Source of the DNA: Rhizobiaceae bacterium
GTDB lineage: Bacteria; Pseudomonadota; Alphaproteobacteria; Rhizobiales; Rhizobiaceae
Direction: 5' to 3'
Assembly: GCA_030065115.1 (NCBI GenBank)
Contig: JASJDO010000027.1
Span: 1 to 33,893 of the forward strand
DNA: 33,893 nt
The notes under the pieces were generated by a model. That model saw nothing but the letters and a program-made list of their open reading frames with translations. It had not been told where the DNA came from and did no database searches. The position numbers and the translations under genes were made by a program. Of the stretch, positions 13,863-23,066 are shown piece after piece; the first letter of the stretch is position 1, and every line of letters begins with the position of its first letter.

Positions 13863-16547
13863 ATGGGCATTTTTAGTGGCATAGCCAGCAAAATTTTTGG
13901 TTCAGCAAACGATCGCGAGCTGAAAGCGTTTTATCCTAAAGTTGAAGCAATCAATGCGCTGGAATCCGAAATGGTAGCGCTTTCTGATGAAGCTTTGCGC
14001 GGGAAAACGGATGAATTCCGCAAGATGCTTGATGACGGCACAAAGCTTGATGACCTTCTTGTTCCAGCCTTCGCGGTGGTTCGTGAAGCTGCGAAACGGT
14101 CCCTTGGTATGCGTCATTTCGATGTACAGCTTATTGGCGGCATGATTTTGAACGGCGGTAACATCTCGGAAATGCGTACGGGTGAGGGTAAGACCCTTGT
14201 CGCCACGCTTGCCACCTATCTTAATGCATTGCCCGGAAAAGGCGCTCACGTTGTGACGGTAAACGACTATCTTGCCCAGCGTGATGCTGAGTGGATGGGA
14301 CAGGTTTACGGGTTCCTGGGAATGTCCACAGGCGTAATCATAGGTGGCATGGACGATTTGGCGCGTAAAGAAGCGTATAATTGTGACATTACTTATGGAA
14401 CGAACAACGAGTTCGGCTTCGATTATCTTCGCGATAACATGAAGCATGAGTTGGCGGAAATGGTGCAGCGTGAGCATCATTTTGCCATTGTCGATGAAGT
14501 CGATTCAATTCTGGTCGACGAAGCGCGTACGCCTTTGATTATTTCCGGTCCGCTTGAAGACAAGTCAGATCTTTACACAACGATTGACGCCTTCATTCCA
14601 AACATAGCTGACGAAGACTTCGAGCTGGATGAAAAACAGCGCTCTGTGACCTTTACAGAAGAAGGCAATGAAAAGCTTGAAAACAATCTTCGCGAAGCCG
14701 GTCTTCTGAAGGGTGACTCCCTCTATGATATTGAGAATGTTTCGATTGTTCACCATGTGAATAACGCGCTAAAGGCGCACAAGCTTTTCACCAAAGACAA
14801 AGACTACATTGTTCGCAATGACGAGGTGGTAATTATTGACGAATTTACCGGACGCATGATGCCGGGTCGTCGCTATGGTGAAGGTCAGCATCAGGCACTG
14901 GAAGCAAAAGAAAAGGTTAGCATTCAGCCGGAAAACCAGACCCTCGCATCAGTAACGTTCCAGAACTATTTCCGCATGTATGACAAACTGTCAGGCATGA
15001 CGGGTACTGCGATGACCGAGGCTGAAGAGTTTGCCAATATTTACGGCCTGAACGTTGTGGAAGTTCCTACCAATCTTCCGGTGGCGCGTATTGACGATGA
15101 CGATGAAGTTTATCGTACGTTTGAAGAAAAATACCGGGCGATTGGGGCTCTCATTCAGGAATGCCGTGATCGTAGGCAGCCTATCTTGGTCGGGACGACT
15201 TCAATTGAGAAATCCGAGTATCTGGCAGAAATCTTGAAGAAGAACGGTCTGAAGGATTTTCAGATCCTGAACGCTCGCCATCATGAGCAGGAAGCGCAGA
15301 TTATTGCGGCAGCCGGCGTTCCTGGTGCGGTCACGATCGCGACCAATATGGCAGGTCGTGGTACCGATATTCAGCTTGGCGGTAATTTCGAGATGCGTTG
15401 TGCGCTGGACATTCCGGAAGATGCTGATGAAAAGACGCGCGAAGACATGGAAACGAAAATTCGCGAGGAGATTGAAACCCTGAAGGCAGAAGCTAAGGCT
15501 GCAGGCGGGCTTTATGTCATCGGAACTGAACGGCACGAAAGTCGCCGGATTGATAATCAGTTGCGGGGCCGTTCAGGCCGGCAGGGTGATCCGGGGCACT
15601 CGAAATTCTTCCTCTCGTTGCAAGATGATCTGATGCGGATATTTGGTTCAGATCGCATGGATGGCATGCTGCAAAAGCTTGGTCTGAAAGAAGATGAAGC
15701 CATTGTTCACCCATGGATCAACAAGGCATTGGAGCGTGCCCAGAAAAAGGTCGAATCCCGCAACTTTGATATTCGGAAAAACCTTCTGAAATTCGATGAT
15801 GTGATGAATGATCAGCGTAAGGTGGTATTTGACCAACGCAAGGATTTGATGCGCGGTGAAGACCTGTCTGAAACTATCACTGATATGCGTCACGAGTTGA
15901 TTGAAGATCTTGTGGCAAGACACATCCCTGAAAAAGCATATCCAGAACAATGGGATACGATCAATTTGCAGCAGGATGTGATGCAGTTCCTCAATCTCGA
16001 TTTGCCTATCGTTGAGTGGGCAAATGAAGACGGCATTGATGAAGAGCAGATCATTGAACGCTTAACTGATGCTGCGGACGAGTTTTATGAAGAAAAAGTT
16101 GCACGGTTTGAGGATGCCGAAGAGGGTATCTCCAAGATGGTGGAAAAGCAGTTTATGCTGAATTCCCTGGATTCATTGTGGCGCGAACATCTTGCAGCCC
16201 TCGATCATCTTCGCTCGGTTGTTGGCTTCCGAGGTTATGCCCAACGTGATCCGCTTCAGGAATACAAGTCTGAAAGTTTCGAATTGTTTGAAGGGCTTTT
16301 GTCGAACCTTAGACAGGCTGTCACCGCGCAGATGATGCGCGTTGAACTGGTCAACCAGGATGAGATGCCGCTGGGTGGCATGGGTGATATGAGTGGTGCG
16401 CCTGAAGGCCCGACAACCGCGTTTGGTGATCCGCTACCGTTTGTTGATGAAGAAACCATTGCAAGCTGGGGGAAAGTTGGACGAAACCAGCCGTGTCCTT
16501 GTGGATCCGGCCTCAAGTACAAGCATTGCCACGGTCAATTCATTTAG
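13863..16547 (+). CDS. secA: preprotein translocase ATPase SecA
   Basis: 894 residues, full length. The ATPase motor pushes unfolded proteins through SecYEG. Walker A RTGEGKT is at 105-111 and the DEVD Walker B at 211-214; [10 protein letters not shown] and the [13 protein letters not shown] motif of the second helicase-like domain are intact. The C-terminal zinc-binding tail CPCGSG...HCH gives ligands Cys878, Cys880, Cys889 and His890, used for SecB binding. The start ATG follows GAGG by a few bases. The gene is followed by argJ after 25 nt, so secA-argJ-GNAT-mutT may be co-transcribed. Confidence 0.98.
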   Translation: MGIFSGIASKIFGSANDRELKAFYPKVEAINALESEMVALSDEALRGKTDEFRKMLDDGTKLDDLLVPAFAVVREAAKRSLGMRHFDVQLIGGMILNGGNISEMRTGEGKTLVATLATYLNALPGKGAHVVTVNDYLAQRDAEWMGQVYGFLGMSTGVIIGGMDDLARKEAYNCDITYGTNNEFGFDYLRDNMKHELAEMVQREHHFAIVDEVDSILVDEARTPLIISGPLEDKSDLYTTIDAFIPNIADEDFELDEKQRSVTFTEEGNEKLENNLREAGLLKGDSLYDIENVSIVHHVNNALKAHKLFTKDKDYIVRNDEVVIIDEFTGRMMPGRRYGEGQHQALEAKEKVSIQPENQTLASVTFQNYFRMYDKLSGMTGTAMTEAEEFANIYGLNVVEVPTNLPVARIDDDDEVYRTFEEKYRAIGALIQECRDRRQPILVGTTSIEKSEYLAEILKKNGLKDFQILNARHHEQEAQIIAAAGVPGAVTIATNMAGRGTDIQLGGNFEMRCALDIPEDADEKTREDMETKIREEIETLKAEAKAAGGLYVIGTERHESRRIDNQLRGRSGRQGDPGHSKFFLSLQDDLMRIFGSDRMDGMLQKLGLKEDEAIVHPWINKALERAQKKVESRNFDIRKNLLKFDDVMNDQRKVVFDQRKDLMRGEDLSETITDMRHELIEDLVARHIPEKAYPEQWDTINLQQDVMQFLNLDLPIVEWANEDGIDEEQIIERLTDAADEFYEEKVARFEDAEEGISKMVEKQFMLNSLDSLWREHLAALDHLRSVVGFRGYAQRDPLQEYKSESFELFEGLLSNLRQAVTAQMMRVELVNQDEMPLGGMGDMSGAPEGPTTAFGDPLPFVDEETIASWGKVGRNQPCPCGSGLKYKHCHGQFI

Positions 16548-16572
16548 GTCTGCAACATAGGGATGGAAGCAA

Positions 16573-17793
16573 ATGAAAGTCTCTCCACTTGCTCCAAAAC
16601 TTTACCCGGAACTTCCGCCGCTCAAAGGTGTCGCCCTTGCGGCAATTGAAGCGGGTATCAAATATGTTGGCCGAAAAGACCTTTGTCTGATCAGATTTGA
16701 CAAACCGGCTGAAATTGCTGGTGTTTTCACGACTTCCAAATGCCCGTCTGCACCGGTTGACTGGTGTCGGAAACATCTTTCAAAGGGTAAGGCCAATGCC
16801 ATTCTGGTCAACTCCGGCAATGCAAATGCATTCACCGGCAAGAAAGGCGCTGATGCTGTAATTCTGTCCGCAAAGGCAGTCGGCGCGGTGCTTGGCTGCT
16901 CTCCGAAAACGGTGTTTCTTGCCTCAACGGGTGTCATTGGCGAGCCTCTCGATGCAAGCGGGTTTGAAGAGAAAGTCCGCATGACTGAAGCGGTTCTTTC
17001 AGAAGACAAGTGGCATGAGGCAGCGCAAGCGATCATGACCACGGATACCTATCCCAAACTCGCAACGCGCAGTTTTGAAATAGAGGGTAAGACTTACAGC
17101 CTCAATGGCATTGCTAAGGGATCGGGCATGATTGCGCCTGACATGGCAACCATGCTGGCATTTCTTGTGACCGACTTGCCAGTCGACAATAAAGTGCTTC
17201 AAAAACTTTTGTCGCGGAATACGAAAAACACCTTCAATGCGGTGACGGTTGATAGTGATACATCCACCAGCGATACGGTGTTGCTGGCTTCTTGTGGAGA
17301 AGGCAAGAAAATTACAGAAGCAGGCGACGCGCGCCTGAAAGTGTTCAAATCTGCACTTGAAGAAGTGATGCACGAACTCTCCATGTTGCTTGTCCGTGAT
17401 GGCGAAGGGGCAACCAAACAAGTTGGAATAACGGTAACGGGTGCAAAAAATAAGCGCTCTGCCCGGAGAATAGCGCTTGCAATCGCCAATTCTCCGCTGG
17501 TCAAAACCGCAATCGCCGGAGAGGATGCCAATTGGGGGCGCATCGTCATGGCGGTCGGTAAAGCCGGCGAGCCCGCCGATCGCGACAAGTTGGAGATCCG
17601 GTTCGGGGATGTGGTTGTGGCGCGTGAAGGTGAGCGTGTGCCAGACTACAATGAAGAAGACGCATCAAAGATCATGAAGAATGACGAGATCGAGATTTAT
17701 GTCGATTTGGGTCTCGGCAATGGTTCGGCAAAAGTCTGGACGTGTGATCTGACCAAAGAGTATGTGGCGATAAACGGCGACTATCGTAGCTGA
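16573..17793 (+). CDS. argJ: bifunctional ornithine acetyltransferase / N-acetylglutamate synthase
   Basis: 406 residues, the normal length. Transfers acetyl from N-acetylornithine to glutamate, recycling the acetyl group in arginine synthesis; some members also use acetyl-CoA. The precursor self-cleaves before the conserved Thr, here Thr193 within [16 protein letters not shown] (182-197). The C-terminal ending DLT.EYV.INGDYRS is typical. The start ATG follows GGATGGA by a few bases. It sits between secA and a GNAT gene, the usual rhizobial order. Whether it is mono- or bifunctional cannot be decided here. Confidence 0.96.
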   Translation: MKVSPLAPKLYPELPPLKGVALAAIEAGIKYVGRKDLCLIRFDKPAEIAGVFTTSKCPSAPVDWCRKHLSKGKANAILVNSGNANAFTGKKGADAVILSAKAVGAVLGCSPKTVFLASTGVIGEPLDASGFEEKVRMTEAVLSEDKWHEAAQAIMTTDTYPKLATRSFEIEGKTYSLNGIAKGSGMIAPDMATMLAFLVTDLPVDNKVLQKLLSRNTKNTFNAVTVDSDTSTSDTVLLASCGEGKKITEAGDARLKVFKSALEEVMHELSMLLVRDGEGATKQVGITVTGAKNKRSARRIALAIANSPLVKTAIAGEDANWGRIVMAVGKAGEPADRDKLEIRFGDVVVAREGERVPDYNEEDASKIMKNDEIEIYVDLGLGNGSAKVWTCDLTKEYVAINGDYRS

Positions 17794-17833
17794 GTGCATT
17801 TTGACAAACACGGCCACCCAGAAAGAGGATGAA

Positions 17834-18595
17834 ATGATGCAGTTCTTGGCTCAGGTGCGCAGGCTTGAGGCTGTCAGTTTTCGCTCATTCCCGTCCACTT
17901 CCACACACTATGACGGCACTTGGGCTTTGCGCTTGACTGCTGGACATCCAGCCAAACGCCTTAATTCGGTAAATCCTTTGGACCCTTCCGACCATGCATT
18001 TGTGGATGCGCGGCTCGAACTGGCAAAACGACGTTTTGAGAGCTTTGGTCGACCCCTGGTGTTTCGTCAGTCGCCGCTCGCGCCTCGTGAGTTAGAATCG
18101 CTTCTTGATGATCGCGGCTGGATACGATTTGATGAGAGCATTGTTATGATGCTGGATCTGAAGACGGTCGATCTTTCTAACGCTCAAGACTATGTGCCGA
18201 TCAAGGATATCGGCTACTGGGTCGACAGCTTTCTTGAATTGTCAGATGAGGCAAAAAACACGAAGCCAGGCCTGTTTGAGGTAATTTCATCCATAAAACC
18301 GAATTCAGGGCTTTTTGTAAAAAGCGTCGGTGATGAGCGTGTTGCTGCCGTCAGATGCGTCCATGACAACGACCTTGCCGGGATTTTTGATCTCGTGACT
18401 GGAAGGGGTTTTCAACGTCAGGGTCATGCCCGTAGCCTTGTGCTGAGCGCGTTGAAATGGGCCAAGATTTCAGGCGCGCGCCACGCCTGGTTGCAGGTCG
18501 TCGCAGAAAATGCATCAGCTAGGGAACTTTATACCAGTATCGGATTTCGTGAGTTGTATCGTTACAGCTACCGTATGGCTCCGGCAGGAAGTTAG
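17834..18595 (+). CDS. GNAT-family N-acetyltransferase
   Basis: 253 residues from ATG 17834, preferred because AAAGAGGA lies just upstream; a TTG at 17801 in frame would overlap the region right after argJ without a clear signal. The C-terminal half is a GNAT domain: VTGRGFQRQGHARSLV is the acetyl-CoA motif A (glycine-rich loop at about 191-202), followed by ENASARELYTSIGF (motif B). The N-terminal half (LTAGHPAKRLNSVNPL) is a conserved extension seen in the rhizobial orthologue next to argJ and mutT. The substrate is unknown. It begins 40 nt after argJ and ends 6 nt before mutT. Confidence 0.9.
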   Translation: MMQFLAQVRRLEAVSFRSFPSTSTHYDGTWALRLTAGHPAKRLNSVNPLDPSDHAFVDARLELAKRRFESFGRPLVFRQSPLAPRELESLLDDRGWIRFDESIVMMLDLKTVDLSNAQDYVPIKDIGYWVDSFLELSDEAKNTKPGLFEVISSIKPNSGLFVKSVGDERVAAVRCVHDNDLAGIFDLVTGRGFQRQGHARSLVLSALKWAKISGARHAWLQVVAENASARELYTSIGFRELYRYSYRMAPAGS

Positions 18596-18601
18596 AGCAT
18601 C

Positions 18602-19006
18602 ATGTCAAAACCTGTGATCCTTGTGAGTGCCTGCGCATTGGTTGATGCGGACAACAGAATTCTCATCGCGCAACGGCCCGAAGGTAAATCCATGGCTGGG
18701 CTTTGGGAATTTCCGGGCGGCAAGCTTGAGCCAGGTGAAAGCCCTGAGGAGACCTTGATACGCGAGCTCGAAGAAGAACTAGGGGTTAAAACATGGGAAA
18801 GTTGTCTGGCACCGTTGAGTTTTGCCAGTTATCCCTATGATGACTTTCACCTTTTGATGCCGCTATTCATTTGTAGAAAGTGGGAAGGATATCCTCAGGC
18901 CCGTGAAGGCCAGAACCTGAAATGGGTAAGGGCCGGTGCGTTGCGAGAATATCCGATGCCGCCAGCGGATGAGCCACTGATTCCAGCGTTAATGGATATT
19001 TTATAG
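18602..19006 (+). CDS. mutT: MutT-type Nudix pyrophosphohydrolase
   Basis: 134 residues. Hydrolyses oxidised nucleotides such as 8-oxo-dGTP to prevent A:T to C:G transversions. The full Nudix box lies at 40-62: Gly40, Glu46, then REL-EEE-LG at 54-61. AQRPEGKSMAGLWEFPGGK upstream of it is characteristic of the MutT subgroup. The gene starts 6 nt after the GNAT stop, indicating co-transcription. Confidence 0.93.
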   Translation: MSKPVILVSACALVDADNRILIAQRPEGKSMAGLWEFPGGKLEPGESPEETLIRELEEELGVKTWESCLAPLSFASYPYDDFHLLMPLFICRKWEGYPQAREGQNLKWVRAGALREYPMPPADEPLIPALMDIL

Positions 19007-19075
19007 TTTTGTTCCATTTTTAACGATTATAGCGCGACCGTGGTGGGCATGGCGCGAAATTTTCGGGGAAATGAT

Positions 19076-19315
19076 ATGAAACTTGTCAATGAAATTCTTG
19101 GATTCCTGCTTCCGCAACGTACAGGTCATACATTTCAGTTTGCGGTATTCTTGAGTGGGGTCGCAATTCTGTTCGCTCTGTTCGGCGTACCTTTGTTAGA
19201 TAAAGCGGCTGAAGAATATGCGGAAAACAGAGGTTTTGGGATCGACCGTGTGATCACAAGTTCGGTTGAGAAACTCGAACGCACAACCGTTAGGAGAAGC
19301 GTGCTTGACAAGTAA
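19076..19315 (+). CDS. small membrane protein of unknown function
   Basis: 79 residues from ATG 19076, preferred over the ATG at 19040 because GGGGAAA lies about 7 nt upstream. One hydrophobic segment at about 20-41 is followed by a charged tail (LDKAAEEYAENRGFGIDRVI...RRSVLDK). I do not recognise a named family. It lies between mutT and a Flp pilin gene; a hairpin follows at 19370, so it is probably transcribed separately from the pilin. Reading frame, start signal and composition look genuine. Confidence 0.7.
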   Translation: MKLVNEILGFLLPQRTGHTFQFAVFLSGVAILFALFGVPLLDKAAEEYAENRGFGIDRVITSSVEKLERTTVRRSVLDK

Positions 19316-19369
19316 TATTGACTAGCTCACTTTCCTTACAATTTGATCTTTCTCGTATACGGAATTTTT

Positions 19370-19393
19370 GCCCAAGTTATTAACTCGGGCTTT
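19370..19393 (+). terminator. intrinsic terminator-like hairpin
   Basis: GCCC (19370-19373) pairs with GGGC (19387-19390), and inside it AGTT pairs with AACT after one mismatch, with a 3-nt loop; TTT follows. It would end the transcript of the small membrane protein before the pilin gene. Confidence 0.45.
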
Positions 19394-19443
19394 AAGCGTT
19401 ACCCTTAGTTTGTCTGTATTGGCAGATTCGAAGGAAAAGAGTT

Positions 19444-19626
19444 GTGGGCAATATGATTGCGAAATTTTTGAGAGACGAGAGCGGAGCGACCGCCATTGAA
19501 TACGGTCTTATTGCTGCTCTTGTTGCCGTGGCTACAATTGGCGGTATGCAAGCTTTGGGCTCTGCAAATCTCAATATGTACAATGACCTTGAAACAACCA
19601 TTCTTGGTGCAGGTGTTGGCGGCTGA
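19444..19626 (+). CDS. Flp/Fap family type IVb pilin
   Basis: 60 residues. Flp pilins are small subunits of tight-adherence (Tad) pili. A short basic leader ends in DESG, followed by ATAIEYGLIAALVAVATIGG: the prepilin peptidase cuts after Gly, and the Glu-Tyr pair at +5/+6 of the mature protein is diagnostic. GTG 19444 is chosen because AAGGA at 19431-19435 is 8 nt upstream; ATG 19453 is the alternative. No tad/cpa assembly genes are nearby, so the secretion machinery must be encoded elsewhere. Confidence 0.92.
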   Translation: MGNMIAKFLRDESGATAIEYGLIAALVAVATIGGMQALGSANLNMYNDLETTILGAGVGG

Positions 19627-19640
19627 TACTTTCAGGCCGC
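19619..19640. terminator. hairpin between convergent pilin and methyltransferase genes
   Basis: GCGGCTGA (19619-19626, including the pilin stop codon) pairs with TCAGGCCGC (19632-19640) with one bulged G; ATTTTT follows a few bases later. It is a likely terminator for the pilin gene. Confidence 0.45.
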
Positions 19641-19645
19641 GTTCA

Positions 19646-20536
19646 CTATTTTTCCAAGAAATCGGACAGCGAAGCTTTAGCAGATCCGGGCTTCAAGGGC
19701 TTTTGTTGGGATGCATGTGGCGCCCAACCGGACAGAAATACAATTTCTGCTGTAACGCGGATTTTTCCATCAGCATCTGAAAATCTCTCAAAATAAATTT
19801 CTTCGCAACGTTTGAACAGTTTTCGTGACGCATATGGCTGTTTTGAAGCCAATGATCTCGTCGCAGCCATTGCCCTCAAGTCTCCGGCGAGAGATTTCAA
19901 CGAACTGTAACGAATGGTATAGTGTTCACTGTCGACAACCGGGAGTGCAAACCCGGCGCGTTGAAGCAGATTGCCATATTGGCGAACTTCTCCAAAAGGT
20001 TCTATCCGTAGCGATACATTGCCAGTCAATTCAGACTCAGCCGCAATAATGCATTCTCTGAGTTCTTTTAGCGTCTGATCTCCTGGCAAGGCAGCAAGGA
20101 AAAGGCCATCAGGTGCAAGTGACCTTCTTATTTGAGACAACATACCCGGCAAATCATTCATCCAATGAAGCCCGAATATACTTGTAATCAAGTTTTGGCT
20201 CTCCGGGTCAATTGGAATGCCTTTTTGCTCATCCCAACTTTGATTTTGGCTCTGGAATTGGTCATCATATCTTCCAACCGCCAAAAGGTCGCCAAAAGCA
20301 GCAATATTCTTGACGTTCGGTGCGTTGGATAATTTTTCCTGCATGTGCCCGAAAAGACTGAACAAATCCAGAGCATTATCGAATTGACGATTGACCACAG
20401 ACAGGCGTTCAGCAATTACCTCGGACGCAAGTTCCGCCAAAAAACCTGCATCATCCTTGTTAATCTTCCTTGCGCGAGCAATGATCGCCTTCCTGCGTTC
20501 GTTGCTGAACAATTGCTTAGGACTCGTCTTTTCCAT
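19646..20536 (-). CDS. methyltransferase-fold protein, NDUFAF5-like
   Basis: 296 residues. The chain resembles the alphaproteobacterial relatives of NDUFAF5 (C20orf7), a SAM-fold protein that in mitochondria hydroxylates an arginine of a complex I subunit. Supporting segments are SIFGLHWMNDLPGML (119-133), SLAPDGLFLAALPGDQTL (139-155) and the EPFGEVRQYGNLLQRAGFALP region. The SAM-binding motif I, normally LDLGCGxG, reads ALDLFSLFG (55-63), so its glycines are largely absent. It converges on the pilin and diverges from comF with only 22 nt between start codons. No ribosome binding site is apparent at its ATG. A BioC-type role is less likely. Function remains inferred. Confidence 0.75.
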   Translation of the reverse strand: MEKTSPKQLFSNERRKAIIARARKINKDDAGFLAELASEVIAERLSVVNRQFDNALDLFSLFGHMQEKLSNAPNVKNIAAFGDLLAVGRYDDQFQSQNQSWDEQKGIPIDPESQNLITSIFGLHWMNDLPGMLSQIRRSLAPDGLFLAALPGDQTLKELRECIIAAESELTGNVSLRIEPFGEVRQYGNLLQRAGFALPVVDSEHYTIRYSSLKSLAGDLRAMAATRSLASKQPYASRKLFKRCEEIYFERFSDADGKIRVTAEIVFLSGWAPHASQQKPLKPGSAKASLSDFLEK

Positions 20537-20558
20537 GCAATGTGATTAGACTTTTTGA

Positions 20559-21326
20559 ATGGACGTTTCCACGGCTATTTCGAGCATCGGTCAAAAACTC
20601 GCAAGGCACTCGCGTTTGCTGGCAGATATTGTTGTCCCACCGACATGTTTGACCTGCGACGCATTCGTTTCGGAACAGGGGGGATGTTGTGCAACCTGTT
20701 GGCAGCAGCTCCGGTTTGTTTCCAAACCGTTCTGCCCGGTTTTGGGAACGCCTCACTCTGTTGATCTGGGCGAAAACATCCATTGTGCAGAGGCTTTAGC
20801 TGATCCACCGCCTTTCACACGGTTACGTTCAGTGGTGCTTTATGACAAGCTCGCCCGGCAACTGATATCTTCCCTTAAATATGGAGATCGCACTGATCTT
20901 GGTCCTTGGCTTGCTGAGTGGATGCGCGCAGCTGGAAATGAACTGATTGAAGATGCAGATTTGATTGTGCCGGTTCCTCTCCATAACAAACGCCTGTTGG
21001 CACGCCGTTTCAACCAATCGGCCGAATTGGCCAGACCTCTGGCGAAATTGTCTGATGTCCCGTTCAAACCCAAGGCTCTTGTCCGCAAAAAACATACTCA
21101 AAGACAAGTTGGATTGACGCAAAGCCAACGGGAACGAAATCTTTCAGGCGCCTTTATTGTGCCGGAAGAGAAAAAGATTGAAGTGGCCGGAAAGACTGTC
21201 TTGCTTGTAGATGATGTTTATACAACCGGTGCCACAGCGAAAGCTGCAACCCGTGCTTTGTTGCGTTCCGGAGCCGATCACGTTGACGTGTTGGTGTTCG
21301 CAAAGGTTGAAACAGAACTCCTTTAA
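20559..21326 (+). CDS. comF: ComF-family phosphoribosyltransferase-like protein
   Basis: 255 residues. ComF proteins pair an N-terminal zinc-binding region with a type I phosphoribosyltransferase fold and help in uptake or processing of transforming DNA. Cysteines at 30, 33, 43/44, 47 and 59 form the zinc region; the usual last CxxCG reads CPVLG, so one ligand appears lost or replaced. The PRPP loop LLVDDVYTTGATA at 215-227 is intact, and FNQSAELARPLA is typical of the family. No ribosome binding site precedes the ATG. It heads a cluster with grxC, an amidase and a DUF1178 gene. Confidence 0.9.
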   Translation: MDVSTAISSIGQKLARHSRLLADIVVPPTCLTCDAFVSEQGGCCATCWQQLRFVSKPFCPVLGTPHSVDLGENIHCAEALADPPPFTRLRSVVLYDKLARQLISSLKYGDRTDLGPWLAEWMRAAGNELIEDADLIVPVPLHNKRLLARRFNQSAELARPLAKLSDVPFKPKALVRKKHTQRQVGLTQSQRERNLSGAFIVPEEKKIEVAGKTVLLVDDVYTTGATAKAATRALLRSGADHVDVLVFAKVETELL

Positions 21327-21361
21327 TCTCTATATACGGAGCAGTTTAATCGGAGGCTGTA

Positions 21362-21622
21362 ATGTCTGAAGTTGTAATTTATACGCGAAAAATGTGCGGC
21401 TATTGCAGTGCCGCAAAGTCATTGCTCAAGTCGAAAGGTGTGAAGTTTACCGAACACGACGGAACCTTTGACCAAAGAGTTCGAGCAGAGATGGTCCAAA
21501 AGTCAAATGGTGGGCGAACATTCCCGCAGATTTTTATCGGCAAGACCCATGTCGGTGGATGCGATGAACTGCATGCTCTCGACAGGGCGGGCAAGCTCGA
21601 TCCACTATTGAAAGCCAGCTGA
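21362..21622 (+). CDS. grxC: glutaredoxin 3
   Basis: 86 residues, a complete dithiol glutaredoxin that reduces disulfides with glutathione. The active site is CGYC (Cys12-Cys15) rather than the common CPYC. TFPQIFI holds the cis-Pro, and GGCDEL binds glutathione. GGAGG sits 6-7 nt before the ATG. It starts 35 nt after comF and ends 2 nt before the amidase gene. Confidence 0.94.
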   Translation: MSEVVIYTRKMCGYCSAAKSLLKSKGVKFTEHDGTFDQRVRAEMVQKSNGGRTFPQIFIGKTHVGGCDELHALDRAGKLDPLLKAS

Positions 21623-21624
21623 CT

Positions 21625-22482
21625 ATGAAGGTCGCTGCTGTTCAAATGCGTTCAAAGGGAACAATTGAGAGCAATTGTGCCGACTTTGAGCAATTTGTCC
21701 GGGAAGCAGCGGCAGCCGGTGCTGAATATATTCAGACACCTGAGATGACAGGTGTTTTGCAAAGGTCGCGCCGTAACCTGTTTTCCCAGATCAAATCGCA
21801 GGATGAGGATCCGTTGGTCCGATTGGCATCAACGCTCTCGGCGGAACTTGGAATATGGTTGCATGTTGGAAGTCACGCAATACGCCTTGGCGAGGAAAAA
21901 GCTGCCAACCGTGCTTTCTTTTTTGGACCAGACGGAACGCTGATTGCGACTTACGACAAGATACACATGTTCGATGTTGATTTGGAAAACGGCGAAAGCT
22001 GGCGGGAATCCAATGTGTATCAACCCGGTGAGAAAACCAAACTGGTCAGAGCAGGTGAAGCACATGTTGGTTTGTCCATCTGCTACGATATTCGTTTTCC
22101 CGATATCTATAGGCAACAGGCTCTGGCAGGGGCAGAAATTCTTACTGCACCTTCGTCATTCACAAGGCAGACAGGCTATGCTCATTGGCATATCCTGATG
22201 CGTTCGCGCGCGATCGAAAACGGTGCTTTCATGGTGTCGGCAGCGCAAGGTGGTGATCATGAAGATGGAAGACAAACTTTCGGACATTCGCTGATTATCG
22301 ATCCATGGGGCAAGGTTTTGGCGGAAAAACCGGACGAAGAGCCCGGCATCATTTTCGCCGAACTTGACCTGAACAGCGTGGCGCAAGCCCGAAGGAAAAT
22401 CCCAAGTCTTGCCAATTCAAGGGATTTTGTGCTTGAAGATGCCACCCTTGAAACTGGTTCAATAAATGAGGCGGCTGAGTGA
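21625..22482 (+). CDS. carbon-nitrogen hydrolase (nitrilase superfamily, Nit1/Nit2-like)
   Basis: 285 residues. The catalytic triad is visible as Glu40 (TPEMTGV), Lys112 (YDKIHMFD) and Cys153 (SICYDIRFPD). The YDKIHMFD and CYDIRFP signatures fit the Nit branch, whose best-known member removes the amide from deaminated glutathione. The position right after grxC supports a link to glutathione metabolism, though the family has many substrates. It begins 2 nt after the grxC stop and its stop overlaps the GTG of the next gene, so the three are translated as an operon. Confidence 0.92.
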   Translation: MKVAAVQMRSKGTIESNCADFEQFVREAAAAGAEYIQTPEMTGVLQRSRRNLFSQIKSQDEDPLVRLASTLSAELGIWLHVGSHAIRLGEEKAANRAFFFGPDGTLIATYDKIHMFDVDLENGESWRESNVYQPGEKTKLVRAGEAHVGLSICYDIRFPDIYRQQALAGAEILTAPSSFTRQTGYAHWHILMRSRAIENGAFMVSAAQGGDHEDGRQTFGHSLIIDPWGKVLAEKPDEEPGIIFAELDLNSVAQARRKIPSLANSRDFVLEDATLETGSINEAAE

Positions 22483-22913
22483 TAAAATATGCTCTAATCT
22501 GTGATCAGGCTCACGAGTTTGAAGCGTGGTTCGGGTCAAGTGACGATTATGACAAGCAGCGCAAACGCGGGTTTGTGGATTGTCCGGTGTGCGGTTCCAA
22601 CAAGGTTGAAAAAATGTTGATGGCGCCAGGTGTGTCAGGCACCAAGAAGACCGGTAGTGCGGACGTGCCAATGACTACCATGCCTCAAATGCCTGCTGAA
22701 ATGGTGGAAAAGCTGCGCGAGATTAAACAACATGTCGAAGCGAATTCCGAAAATGTTGGCGACAAGTTTCCCGAAGAAGCACGAAAAATTCATTACGGCG
22801 AGTCAGAAGCGCGCGGGATATACGGTAAGGCGAGTGTAGAAGAAGCTGCCAGCCTTGTGGAAGAGGGCGTTGGAGTCATGCCGATTCCTGAGTTGCCGGA
22901 AGATAAAAATTGA
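22479..22913 (+). CDS. DUF1178 family protein
   Basis: 144 residues, GTG start overlapping the amidase stop by 4 nt. The N-terminus MIKYALICDQAHEFEAWF, then CPVCGSNKVEKMLMAP, is the DUF1178 signature; Cys8, His12, Cys35 and Cys38 could bind zinc. The remainder is charged and helical (VEKLREIKQHVEANS). The family is mostly proteobacterial and of unknown function, and commonly follows grxC and the amidase in rhizobia. A weak terminator overlaps its stop codon. Confidence 0.92.
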   Translation: MIKYALICDQAHEFEAWFGSSDDYDKQRKRGFVDCPVCGSNKVEKMLMAPGVSGTKKTGSADVPMTTMPQMPAEMVEKLREIKQHVEANSENVGDKFPEEARKIHYGESEARGIYGKASVEEAASLVEEGVGVMPIPELPEDKN

Positions 22914-22935
22914 AGGCTGTTTTTCCTAGCCTTTT
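22913..22935 (+). terminator. intrinsic terminator-like hairpin
   Basis: AAGGCT (22913-22918) pairs with AGCCTT (22928-22933), and the T-run continues to 22935. It follows the DUF1178 stop directly and would end the comF-grxC-amidase-DUF1178 transcript. Confidence 0.5.
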
Positions 22936-22972
22936 AATGGACCAGATCAAGCCTCGCGGGCGCGTAGCAAAT

Positions 22973-22999
22973 CTTTTGATAACTTGCTGTGATCAAAAG
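22973..22999. promoter_or_regulatory. inverted repeat upstream of the exported protein gene
   Basis: CTTTTGAT (22973-22980) and ATCAAAAG (22992-22999) are an exact 8-bp inverted repeat with an 11-nt spacer, about 70 nt before the start of the exported protein gene. The geometry suits a dimeric regulator. No regulator gene is adjacent, and no promoter hexamers were identified with confidence. Confidence 0.4.
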
Positions 23000-23066
23000 C
23001 ACTGATCGCAAATTTCTCCATATATTACATTTCATGCAAGGGGCATTTTCATGTGTGGAGAATATT

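Noticed and set aside
13902-14480. Long antisense frame inside secA (192 codons)
   Set aside because: Fully opposite the SecA ATPase domain; no start signal or protein-like features.
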